A stretch of DNA of 15,158 nt from ZC4RG35 sp964571765. GTDB lineage: Bacteria; Actinomycetota; Acidimicrobiia; Spongiisociales; ZC4RG35. The position numbers and the translations under genes were made by a program. Location: positions 1-15,158 of the forward strand of contig CAZNDH010000034.1 of the NCBI GenBank assembly GCA_964571765.1, read 5' to 3'. Position 1 is the stretch's first letter. The number at the start of each line of letters is the position of its first letter. Below the pieces are notes generated by a model. It was given only the letters and a program-made list of their open reading frames with translations. It did not search any database and was not told the origin of the DNA. This document shows positions 1-6,107 of the stretch, piece after piece.

Positions 1-114
1 AGCGGCCGGCTCGGCCACCGCTGCCGCCGGGACGCCCACGGCCCCACACCCGGTCAGGGCGACGGCGGCTGTGGCTAGGAGATGGCGGAAGCGGCCGCCT
101 CGTCGAGGTGCCAT
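1..114 (-). CDS. Lipoprotein N-terminus, function unknown (partial)
   Basis: This is the 5' end of a minus-strand gene that continues past the left edge; 38 codons are visible. Translation from the ATG at 114-112 gives an Arg-rich start (MAPRRGGRFRH), a hydrophobic stretch (LLATAAVAL) and a lipobox LTGC with Cys at residue 23, followed by a small-residue Ala/Val/Pro linker. This is a classic type II signal peptide, so the product should be lipidated on Cys23 and anchored on the outer face of the membrane. A GAGAGG sequence lies about 10 bases before the ATG. The gene overlaps the 3' end of pgl by 40 bases, so the two are probably co-transcribed. The mature domain is outside the window and no function can be named. 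The lipobox in the right frame makes a chance ORF unlikely. Confidence 0.62.
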   Translation of the reverse strand, partial: MAPRRGGRFRHLLATAAVALTGCGAVGVPAAAVAEPAA

Positions 115-752
115 TCGACAACTGCCTCTCCGTCTCGCAGACGCCCGGCCGGGGTCTCCCCGTCCATGGAAGCCCTCACCGCCTCGGCCTTCTCCTCGCC
201 GCCTACCTGGACCAGGATGGTGCGTGCCGCCCAGAGCAGCGGGAAGGTGGCAGTTATCCTGGTCTCGGCTTGCTCGGGCACATGGTTGGCCACGATCCAG
301 CGCTCTCGCTCTTCCAACGCCGCCGTGCCCGGGAACAGGGAGGCGGTATGGCCATCATCCCCCATCCCCAGATGGATCAGGTCGGGCCGCCGCTCCTGAT
401 GGAGCGACCTGATCACCCGGTCGAACTCGAAGGCCGATCGCTCCGGCTCTAGCCCCCCGTCCCAGTTCGGGCGGTGGAGGGTGGCGTCTACACGATCGGT
501 CAGGGTCTCCCGAGCCATCCGGCCGTTTGATCGGTCGTGGTCGGGCGGTACCCACCTCTCGTCGGAGACCCAGGCTGCCACTTTCCCCCAGTCGAGGTCG
601 ACGGCAGAAAGCATCCGATAGGTGGGCACCGGCGTCGAACCACCCGACAGCCCGAGGGTGAAGCGTCCCGGCGCCGCGGCGATCTCGTCGGCGATCCGGC
701 GGGCCACCGCAGCCGCGGTCTCCTCGGGTGTCCCGTGGACCACCACCTTCAT
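75..752 (-). CDS. pgl: 6-phosphogluconolactonase
   Basis: Hydrolyses 6-phosphogluconolactone to 6-phosphogluconate in the oxidative pentose phosphate pathway (cytosol). Counting from the ATG at 752, the family motifs appear in order: GLSGGSTP (residues 34-41, phosphate binding), DERWVPPDHDRSN (64-76) and GMGDDGHTASLFPG (129-142), which carries the family's catalytic His. The 225-residue length is normal for NagB-fold lactonases. The start is uncertain: the ATG at 752 fits family N-termini (MKVVVHGT) but has no clear ribosome site, while GTG codons at 791 and 788 in the same frame follow AAGGA (800-796, minus strand) by 4 and 7 bases and would add 12-13 residues. No zwf, tal or gnd is seen nearby, although these are common partners. 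The 3' end overlaps a lipoprotein gene, and a strong dyad lies directly upstream. Confidence 0.93.
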   Translation of the reverse strand: MKVVVHGTPEETAAAVARRIADEIAAAPGRFTLGLSGGSTPVPTYRMLSAVDLDWGKVAAWVSDERWVPPDHDRSNGRMARETLTDRVDATLHRPNWDGGLEPERSAFEFDRVIRSLHQERRPDLIHLGMGDDGHTASLFPGTAALEERERWIVANHVPEQAETRITATFPLLWAARTILVQVGGEEKAEAVRASMDGETPAGRLRDGEAVVEWHLDEAAASAIS

Positions 753-799
753 CCCCGGGACGGTAACCGCACCTCGGAGGAACCTCACCACCGTATCCT

Positions 800-844
800 T
801 GCATTTGCATCAGGTGGCGAAAATCGCATCCTGGTGCAAATGCA
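800..844. repeat. Long inverted repeat in the pgl/hydrolase divergent gap
   Basis: Left arm TGCATTTGCATCAGG (800-814) is complementary to right arm CCTGGTGCAAATGCA (830-844) in 14 of 15 positions; the exception is T810-G834, a wobble in RNA. Inside it, GGC/GCGA (817-820) pairs with TCGC (824-827) around an AAA loop, after a 2x2 mismatch. The structure fills most of the 79 bases between the alternative pgl start (791) and the hydrolase start (871). On the minus strand it ends exactly where the AAGGA ribosome site of the longer pgl form begins. Each arm also holds the near-palindrome TGCA-NN-TGCA. It could be an operator for a dimeric or tetrameric regulator, or an mRNA hairpin in a leader; no T-run follows, so a simple terminator is unlikely. 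Confidence 0.8.
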
Positions 845-870
845 TGGGCCCTTCGACCATCATCAACGGT

Positions 871-1557
871 ATGGCGCGGAAGGTGACGATCGATTGGGGC
901 GGGGGCACCGTCACCGGGCGGCTGGTCGGGGAGGGTGGGTGCGGCATCCTCCTTGCTCACGGGGCGGGCACCGATCAGGACCACCGCTTCATCGTGCTTC
1001 TGCGAAACCGACTGGCAGGACATGGGCTCACCGTTCTCACCTTCAACTATCCCTACACCGAACGGGGCGCGAAGCGGCCCGATCCCCAATCACGACTACT
1101 CGACTGTCACCGCGCCGCCGCCGACCATCTCGCCGATCGGGTCGATCGGCTGTTCCTGGCGGGCCGGTCGATGGGGGGCCGGATGGGCACCTACCTGGTC
1201 GCCGACGGATACCCGGCTCACGGCCTGGTGCTCTACGCCTACCCGCTGCACCCGGCGGGCAAGCTCGACAAGCTCAGGATCGACCAGTTCGACCGGATCG
1301 AGGTGCCGATGTTGTTCTTCCAGGGGACCCGGGACGCCTTGTCCAGGATGGAGTTGTTCGAGGAGCACATCGCCGGGCGTCCCGGGGTCACGGTGGAGAT
1401 CCTCGAGGGAGCCGGACACGGCACCAGGGGAGGCGGCTGGACCGACGAATCGATGGCAGGTCATCTCGCCGAGCGGTCCGCGACCTGGATCGACGGCCTG
1501 GCTCCCCGACGACGGGGCACACCGGGATCTGGCACAAGCTCCCCGGCCCGGCCATAA
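871..1557 (+). CDS. Alpha/beta hydrolase, KANL3/Tex30 type
   Basis: Small cytosolic alpha/beta-hydrolase of 228 residues, near the dienelactone-hydrolase-like KANL3/Tex30 group. Visible motifs are the oxyanion-side HGAG (30-33), the nucleophile elbow GRSMGGR with Ser100, the acid loop FFQGTRD with Asp155, and GAGHG with His183, giving a complete Ser-Asp-His triad. The substrate cannot be inferred. No signal peptide or membrane segment is present. The start is uncertain: ATG 871 (MARKVTIDW) leads straight into the first beta strand, ATG 844 is in frame and would add nine residues, and neither has a Shine-Dalgarno sequence, so a leaderless mRNA is possible. The open frame continues upstream to 622 antisense to pgl, but that part is not coding. 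It is divergent from pgl across a dyad and is followed by rplY after 39 bases. Confidence 0.82.
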   Translation: MARKVTIDWGGGTVTGRLVGEGGCGILLAHGAGTDQDHRFIVLLRNRLAGHGLTVLTFNYPYTERGAKRPDPQSRLLDCHRAAADHLADRVDRLFLAGRSMGGRMGTYLVADGYPAHGLVLYAYPLHPAGKLDKLRIDQFDRIEVPMLFFQGTRDALSRMELFEEHIAGRPGVTVEILEGAGHGTRGGGWTDESMAGHLAERSATWIDGLAPRRRGTPGSGTSSPARP

Positions 1558-1558
1558 T
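1530..1558 (+). promoter_or_regulatory. Candidate rplY promoter
   Basis: CATAAT at 1553-1558 resembles a -10 box and lies 17 bases after a weak -35-like TGGCAC (1530-1535). It overlaps the stop codon of the preceding hydrolase and would start transcription about 30 bases before rplY. The -35 match is poor, so this is a suggestion only. Confidence 0.35.
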
Positions 1559-1596
1559 TCGGGGCGCCTCTTTCAAGTTCCGGCAAGGAGTCCTCG

Positions 1597-2280
1597 ATGT
1601 CACAAGTCAGCCTGCGCGCCCGCACTGGACGCTCTCCCGGCTCCCGGAGCTCCCGAAGGATCCGCCGTGAGGGATTTACCCCGGCTGTGGTTTACGGGAC
1701 CGGACTGGATCCGATACTGGTAGCGGTCGACTCCCACGATCTCCATGTCGCCCTGCACACCGACGCCGGTTCCAACGCCATCATCAGCCTGGAGATCGAG
1801 GGCGGTGACACCGTGACCACCATGGCCCGGGTCATCGAGAGGCATCCCTTCCGCAACGAGTACCGGCACGTCGACTTCGTCAAGGTCGACCTCACCCAGA
1901 CGGTCCATGCCGACGTCGCCATCCACTTCGAGGGCACCCCGATCGGGGTCGAGGAGGGCGGGGTTTTCAGCCCGGCTCGAACCCATGTCCAGGTGGACGT
2001 CCTCCCCACCGACATCCCACCCTTCATCGAGCTCGACATCAGTGCGGTCGAGCTGGGTAGCTCACTCCGGGTGGCCGACCTCCCCGAGATCGAAGGCCTG
2101 GTCTACCTGGATGACCCGGAGTCCGTGGTGATGTCGATCACCGCACCCGCCGCCGAGATCGTCGAAGAGCCCGAGATCGACGAGGAGGCCGAAGCCGAGG
2201 CCGAGGAGGGAGAGGAGCCGACGGAGGGTGACGCTGAAGAGGCTGCTCCCGACGAGGGCCAGGGCGAGTCGGACGACTGA
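1597..2280 (+). CDS. rplY: 50S ribosomal protein L25 (CTC/TL5 form)
   Basis: Binds 5S rRNA in the large ribosomal subunit. The 227-residue product is the long CTC/TL5 form: an N-terminal L25 beta-barrel (about 1-92, with FTPAVVYG, HPFRNEYRHVDFVKVD) followed by the C-terminal TL5 domain (about 95-187, with GTPIGVEEGGVF and VDVLPTDIPPFIELDIS). The last 40 residues are an almost purely acidic Glu/Asp/Ala tail, as often seen in actinobacterial L25. The start is well supported: AAGGAG at 1585-1590 sits six bases before ATG 1597. The adjacent pth gene is the usual partner (ctc-pth order in Bacillus and rplY-pth in Mycobacterium). A hairpin begins right after its stop codon. Confidence 0.96.
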   Translation: MSQVSLRARTGRSPGSRSSRRIRREGFTPAVVYGTGLDPILVAVDSHDLHVALHTDAGSNAIISLEIEGGDTVTTMARVIERHPFRNEYRHVDFVKVDLTQTVHADVAIHFEGTPIGVEEGGVFSPARTHVQVDVLPTDIPPFIELDISAVELGSSLRVADLPEIEGLVYLDDPESVVMSITAPAAEIVEEPEIDEEAEAEAEEGEEPTEGDAEEAAPDEGQGESDD

Positions 2281-2860
2281 GCCACCACCTCTGGTGGTGG
2301 TGGGGCTGCGCAACCCCGGGCCCGACTACCAGGGCACCCGCCACAACATAGGGTTCGATGTGGTGGCCGAGGTGGCCCGGCGCCACCAGGCCGGGCTGGG
2401 GAGAGCCCCATCCCGGGTCTCTGCCCAGCTGGCCCGGATCTCCCAGCCAGCGACTCTGCTGGTGGCTCCGTTCTCCTACATGAACCAGTCGGGAGGCGTG
2501 GTCCGCTCGGTCCTCGATTACTGGAAGATCCCCGCCGGCGACCTCCTGGTGGTGCACGACGACATCGATCTCGCCCTGGGCAGGCTTCGCCTCCAGGTGG
2601 CCGGGGGAAGCGGGGGCCACAACGGCATCCGTTCTGTGGAGAGGGCCCTGGGCACCATGGATTTCTCCCGCCTCAAGGTGGGGGTGGGGCGCCCTCCGGC
2701 TTCCATCGACCCGGCCGACTACGTGCTCCGGCCCTTCTCGAAGGGCGAGGCCGCCGAGGTCGAGCTGGTGGTGGCCGATGCCGCCGAAGTGGTGGACACC
2801 TGGCGCTCCGACCGAGCCCGGGCCCAGGAGATGGCGGCCCTCAGGGGGCGTGATGGCTGA
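2228..2860 (+). CDS. pth: Peptidyl-tRNA hydrolase
   Basis: Cleaves the ester bond of peptidyl-tRNAs released early from ribosomes, recycling tRNA. Counting from GTG 2228 (210 residues), the Pth signature is complete: NPGPDYQGTRHNIGF with Asn29 and catalytic His39, YMNQSG with Asn86, VVHDDIDL with Asp111, and GGSGGHNGIRS with Asn132. The loop that usually reads GLGNPG or GLANPG is GLRNPG here. The start is unclear. GTG 2228 overlaps rplY by 53 bases with GAGGAG 10 bases ahead; GTGs at 2294, 2297 and 2300 begin the conserved core directly but have no ribosome site and lie in a hairpin. Related proteins carry only about 5-10 residues before the core, so the true start could be either. The gene overlaps glpK by 8 bases. 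Confidence 0.94.
   Translation: MTLKRLLPTRARASRTTEPPPLVVVGLRNPGPDYQGTRHNIGFDVVAEVARRHQAGLGRAPSRVSAQLARISQPATLLVAPFSYMNQSGGVVRSVLDYWKIPAGDLLVVHDDIDLALGRLRLQVAGGSGGHNGIRSVERALGTMDFSRLKVGVGRPPASIDPADYVLRPFSKGEAAEVELVVADAAEVVDTWRSDRARAQEMAALRGRDG
2282..2300 (+). repeat. Perfect 8-bp hairpin at rplY/pth junction
   Basis: CCACCACC (2282-2289), loop TCT, GGTGGTGG (2293-2300). The stem starts two bases after the rplY stop codon and its 3' arm covers the in-frame GTG codons at 2294 and 2297 and the first base of that at 2300. No T-run follows, so it is not a standard intrinsic terminator. It may slow ribosomes or RNA polymerase, or tie pth translation to rplY. Confidence 0.65.
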
Positions 2861-4343
2861 CCATGTCGGTGCCATCGACCAGGGCACCACCTCCACTCGG
2901 TTCATGGTGTTCGACCGCGCCGGGAAGGTGGTCGCCTCTGCTTCCAAGGAGCACCGTCAGGTCTTTCCCCGGCCGGGGTGGGTGGAGCACGACCCCCTGG
3001 AGATCTGGGAGAACACCGTGGAGGTGGTGGAGTCGGCGCTGGCCTACGGCGGGCTGTCGCCCTCGGACCTGGCCGCGGTGGGCATCGCCAACCAGCGGGA
3101 GACCACAATGATCTGGGACCGTGCCCGTGGGGGGCCGGTCCACAACGCCATCGTATGGCAGGACACCCGCACCGCCGCCCTCTGTGAGCAGCTGGCTGCA
3201 GGGCAGGGCCCCGACCGGTTCAGGGATCGCACCGGTCTGCCCCTGGCAACCTACTTCTCCGGCCCCAAGGCGGCGTGGCTCATCGACGAACTCGGGCTCG
3301 CCGCTGCCGCCGCCCGGGGCGACCTCGCCCTGGGCACCATGGACAGTTGGCTGGCCTGGAACCTCACCGGTGGGGCCGACGGCGGACGCCATGTCACCGA
3401 CGTGACCAACGCTTCCCGAACCCTCCTCCTCGACCTGGTCACCACCGCCTGGGATTCCGACCTGGCCGCCGAGATCGGCGTACCCACACACATGCTCCCC
3501 GAGGTCGTCGATTCGGTGGCCCATGTCGGCATTTGCCGGGACCCATTGGCCGGGGTTCCCCTGACGGCAATCCTCGGCGATCAACAGGCGGCCCTCTTCG
3601 GCCAGGCCTGCTTCTCTCAGGGTGAGGCCAAGAACACCTACGGGACCGGCAACTTCATGTTGCTCAACACCGGCAGGGAACCGGTCGCCTCGGAGACGGG
3701 GCTCCTCACCACGGTGGCCTACCGGATAGAGGGACAGCCCACCTGCTACGCCCTCGAAGGGTCGGTGGCGGTGACCGGATCCCTGGTCCACTGGCTGAAG
3801 GACAATCTGGGGATCATCGACGACCCGGCGAAGGTCGAGGACCTGGCGAGAACCGTCGATGACAACGGCGACGTCTACATCGTTCCCGCCTTCTCCGGTC
3901 TCTTCGCCCCCCGCTGGCGCCCCGATGCCCGCGGGGTGATCACCGGGTTGACCAGGTATGCCAACCGCGGCCACCTCGCCCGGGCGGCTTTGGAGGCAAC
4001 CGCCTTCCAGACCCGCGAGGTCGTCGCCGCGATGGTCGCCGATTCCGGTGTGACCCTGTCCGAGCTCAAGGTCGACGGGGGGATGACGGGCAACGAGCTT
4101 CTCATGCAGTTCCAGTCGGACATCCTCGAGGCCGACGTGGTCCGCCCCCGGATCATCGAGACCACCGCACTCGGCGCGGCATACGCCGCCGGGCTGGCGG
4201 TGGGGATGTGGTCCGGTACCGACGAGGTTCGCTCGATGTGGGCCGAGGACCGGAGATGGGCCCCGGAAATGAGCTCCGAGGAGCGGGCCCGGCTGGTGTC
4301 CCGGTGGGAGCAGGCGGTGGCCCGCTCACTCGGCTGGGCCTGA
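2853..4343 (+). CDS. glpK: Glycerol kinase
   Basis: Phosphorylates glycerol with ATP to sn-glycerol-3-phosphate (cytosol, FGGY family). The product is 496 residues, against about 500 for the family. Landmarks: DQGTTSTR (9-16, phosphate loop), GWVEHDPLEIW, ANQRETT with Arg82-Glu83 (glycerol contacts in E. coli GlpK), HNAIVWQDTRTA, GDQQAALFGQ with Asp243 (catalytic base position), TYGTGNFMLLNTG, GSVAVTGSLVHWLKDN, PAFSGLFAPRW and KVDGGMTGNELLMQ. ATG 2853 matches family N-termini and overlaps the pth stop by 8 bases, suggesting coupling; GTG 2850 is an alternative. No glpF, glpD or glpR is adjacent. Instead pgsA, which uses glycerol-3-phosphate, follows, so a role in supplying lipid headgroups is plausible. 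Confidence 0.97.
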   Translation: MADHVGAIDQGTTSTRFMVFDRAGKVVASASKEHRQVFPRPGWVEHDPLEIWENTVEVVESALAYGGLSPSDLAAVGIANQRETTMIWDRARGGPVHNAIVWQDTRTAALCEQLAAGQGPDRFRDRTGLPLATYFSGPKAAWLIDELGLAAAAARGDLALGTMDSWLAWNLTGGADGGRHVTDVTNASRTLLLDLVTTAWDSDLAAEIGVPTHMLPEVVDSVAHVGICRDPLAGVPLTAILGDQQAALFGQACFSQGEAKNTYGTGNFMLLNTGREPVASETGLLTTVAYRIEGQPTCYALEGSVAVTGSLVHWLKDNLGIIDDPAKVEDLARTVDDNGDVYIVPAFSGLFAPRWRPDARGVITGLTRYANRGHLARAALEATAFQTREVVAAMVADSGVTLSELKVDGGMTGNELLMQFQSDILEADVVRPRIIETTALGAAYAAGLAVGMWSGTDEVRSMWAEDRRWAPEMSSEERARLVSRWEQAVARSLGWA

Positions 4344-4367
4344 GCGTCGGGCAAACCGGCGATCCCT

Positions 4368-4373
4368 TATGAT
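4368..4373 (+). promoter_or_regulatory. Candidate pgsA -10 box
   Basis: TATGAT lies in the 60-base gap between glpK and the pgsA ATG, placed to start transcription near 4380 and leave a short leader with the GAGGAGGA ribosome site. No convincing -35 box is seen 16-18 bases upstream. Confidence 0.35.
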
Positions 4374-4403
4374 CGACCGGTGAGTCGAGGAGGACGTCTC
4401 AGC

Positions 4404-4955
4404 ATGCCCGATGGGCTCGCCCTGTTCCGGATGGTCATGACCATCCCCATCATGTCCTTCGTCAGGGCGGACCAGATCGAGGGTCACTACGTGATCGCCG
4501 CGGTGATGTTCGCTTTGACCGCGGCCACCGACTCGCTCGACGGCTACCTGGCCCGGCGGAGCACCGGAGGGACCACCTTGGGGGCCTTTCTCGACACCAC
4601 CGCCGACAAGATCCTGGTCACCGGCACCCTGCTCGCCCTGGTCTCTGTAGACCACGTCTCCATCTGGCCGGCCTCCATCATCATCTTTCGCGAGTTCACC
4701 GTGATGGCACTGCGCGGGGTGGTCGCCCACCGGGGCGGCCTGGTCAATCCGTCCACATGGGGCAAGGCCAAGGCGTTCACCCAGTACTCGGCGATCTTCC
4801 TCGCCTTCCTCCGCCTCCCCGACCGGTGGGGTCCCTGGTACCTCGACCAGTACGCCATGCTGATCGCGGTCATCGTCACCGTCGGTTCGATGTGGGGCTA
4901 CCTCACCGCCTTCTGGGAGGTGATCAGGTCGGAGCCGGCCAAGTCGAAGGGGTGA
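4404..4955 (+). CDS. pgsA: CDP-diacylglycerol--glycerol-3-phosphate 3-phosphatidyltransferase
   Basis: Membrane enzyme that joins CDP-diacylglycerol and glycerol-3-phosphate to phosphatidylglycerophosphate, the first committed step to phosphatidylglycerol and cardiolipin. The 183-residue protein has an exact CDP-alcohol phosphatidyltransferase motif, D-x2-DG-x2-AR-x8-G-x3-D-x3-D, with D43, D46, G47, A50, R51, G60, D64 and D68. The features IIIFREFTVMALR and WGKAKAFTQYSAIF favour the PgsA branch over other CDP-alcohol transferases. Hydrophobic segments at roughly 5-20, 28-42, 70-90, 95-110, 128-142 and 150-172 fit a six-helix protein. ATG 4404 is preferred because GAGGAGGA (4387-4394) sits 9 bases upstream; GTG 4380 in frame would add eight residues and lacks such a site. 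It follows glpK, the source of its substrate. Confidence 0.92.
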   Translation: MPDGLALFRMVMTIPIMSFVRADQIEGHYVIAAVMFALTAATDSLDGYLARRSTGGTTLGAFLDTTADKILVTGTLLALVSVDHVSIWPASIIIFREFTVMALRGVVAHRGGLVNPSTWGKAKAFTQYSAIFLAFLRLPDRWGPWYLDQYAMLIAVIVTVGSMWGYLTAFWEVIRSEPAKSKG

Positions 4956-4962
4956 CCGGGCA

Positions 4963-5967
4963 ATGGTGACCGTGGCGGTTACCGGCGGCACCGGGGTAGT
5001 CGGATGGGCGGTGGTCAACCATCTGGTTGCCCACGGCTTCACCGTGAGGACGCTGGCCCGAGATCCCCTGGGCGCCGGTCGGCTGGGCGGCGCCGGGGCG
5101 GAGCCGGTGGTGGGCCATCTTCTCGATCCCACTGCCCTCGACCGGCTGACCCGAGGTGCCGAGCTGGTCTTCCACGTCGCCGGGGTCAACCGGCTGTGCA
5201 GCCACGATCCCGAGGGGATGTGGCAGGTGAACGTGGTCGGCACCCGGATGGTGCTCGACGCCTGCCGGCGCTCGGGAGTCCGTCGACTGGTGCACACCTC
5301 GTCGGCCACCACGATCGGCGAGGAGGAGGGGGTGGTCGCTGACGAGGCCACAGAGCACCGGGGCCGATACCTCTCCCACTACGAGCGGACCAAGACGGAG
5401 TCGGAGCGGCTGGCGCTGTCCCGCGGAGGCCCCTTCGAGGTGGTGGCGGTCAACCCGTCGTCGGTACAGGGCCCGGGCCGGGCCACCGGTACCGGAAGGT
5501 TGTTGCTCCAGGCAGCGAGAGGACGGGTTCCGATCGCAGTGGACGCGGTCTTCTCGGTAGTCGACATCGACGACTGTGCCCGAGGTCACCTGCTCGCCGC
5601 CGAGCACGGCCGGCCCGGAGAGCGGTACATCCTCAGCGGGGCCACCCTGACCACCCGCCGGATGCTGGCCCTGGTCGCCTCGGCTACCGGCCATTCCCAC
5701 AGGACTCGGTTCCTCCGGCCTGAGATGCTCACTCTCCTGACGCCTGTGGTGGCCGGTGCGGGGTGGCTTGCCGGCCGAGAGCCTTCCCTGTGCCCCGAGG
5801 CTGTCCGGGTCCTGCGTCACGGACACCGCCATGACGGATCCCGGGCCACTTCCGAGTTGGGCCTGGACTACACGCCGGTGGAGGAGACGGTTAGGCGCAC
5901 CGTGCAGTGGTTTCACTCGGAGGGCCTCCTCACCCGGCAGCCCAGCCGAAGTCGACACCCGGCCTGA
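4963..5967 (+). CDS. NAD(P)-dependent epimerase/reductase (extended SDR)
   Basis: Extended short-chain dehydrogenase/reductase of 334 residues. An N-terminal Rossmann motif GGTGVVG (8-14), a Ser at HTSS (111-114) and the catalytic pair Tyr140-x3-Lys144 in HYERTK are all present. Passages such as FHVAGVNRL, VNVVGTRMVLDA, VNPSSVQGPG, VVDIDDCARGHLLA and GERYILSG resemble the dihydroflavonol-4-reductase-like group that includes hopanoid-associated epimerase HpnA, but similar motifs occur in many sugar epimerases, and no hopanoid genes are nearby. The substrate is therefore open. It starts 7 bases after pgsA and probably shares its transcript; AAGGGG lies about 10 bases before the ATG. The C-terminus is basic and low in complexity. 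Confidence 0.85.
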   Translation: MVTVAVTGGTGVVGWAVVNHLVAHGFTVRTLARDPLGAGRLGGAGAEPVVGHLLDPTALDRLTRGAELVFHVAGVNRLCSHDPEGMWQVNVVGTRMVLDACRRSGVRRLVHTSSATTIGEEEGVVADEATEHRGRYLSHYERTKTESERLALSRGGPFEVVAVNPSSVQGPGRATGTGRLLLQAARGRVPIAVDAVFSVVDIDDCARGHLLAAEHGRPGERYILSGATLTTRRMLALVASATGHSHRTRFLRPEMLTLLTPVVAGAGWLAGREPSLCPEAVRVLRHGHRHDGSRATSELGLDYTPVEETVRRTVQWFHSEGLLTRQPSRSRHPA

Positions 5968-5982
5968 CCGCCCCGGCCAACG

Positions 5983-6003
5983 CCGGCACGAGCCGGGTGC
6001 CGG
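5983..6003 (+). terminator. Possible terminator-like hairpin after the epimerase
   Basis: CCGGCAC (5983-5989) pairs with GTGCCGG (5997-6003) across a 7-base loop, 15 bases after the epimerase stop codon. There is no T-run, so it may be a U-less terminator, an mRNA 3'-end stabiliser or chance in GC-rich DNA. The rest of the 140-base gap holds only a candidate mfd promoter. Confidence 0.3.
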
Positions 6004-6088
6004 TCGACCTGAGGGCCCAAGCACCCGCAGCACACTCCCTGGCGACTAGCGCGGTGCCTTCCCTCCCGCTCTCAGCGACGGGCGTGGC

Positions 6089-6098
6089 CCTACCATCG
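6089..6098 (+). promoter_or_regulatory. Candidate mfd -10 region
   Basis: The 10-mer CCTACCATCG contains TACCAT (6091-6096), a TANNNT-type -10 box. Transcription would begin around 6104, only a few bases before ATG 6108, implying a leaderless or nearly leaderless mRNA. The same 10-mer lies before the foldase gene at 9490-9499. No clear -35 box is present here. Confidence 0.35.
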
Positions 6099-6107
6099 CT
6101 CACCCGG

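Noticed and set aside
622..870. Upstream extension of the alpha/beta hydrolase frame
   Set aside because: It runs antisense through the conserved part of pgl and crosses the dyad; nothing in it resembles a hydrolase. The frame is open only because of high GC.
2161..2277. Low-complexity GAGG-rich stretch as a regulatory purine tract
   Set aside because: It simply encodes the acidic Glu-rich tail of L25.
5983..6003. Intrinsic terminator as a firm call
   Set aside because: Stem is good but no T-run follows; kept only as a low-confidence feature.
5907..6107. 67-residue N-terminal extension of Mfd
   Set aside because: It overlaps the epimerase end and is a Pro/Ala/Ser-rich stretch not found in the family; ATG 6108 begins typical Mfd sequence.
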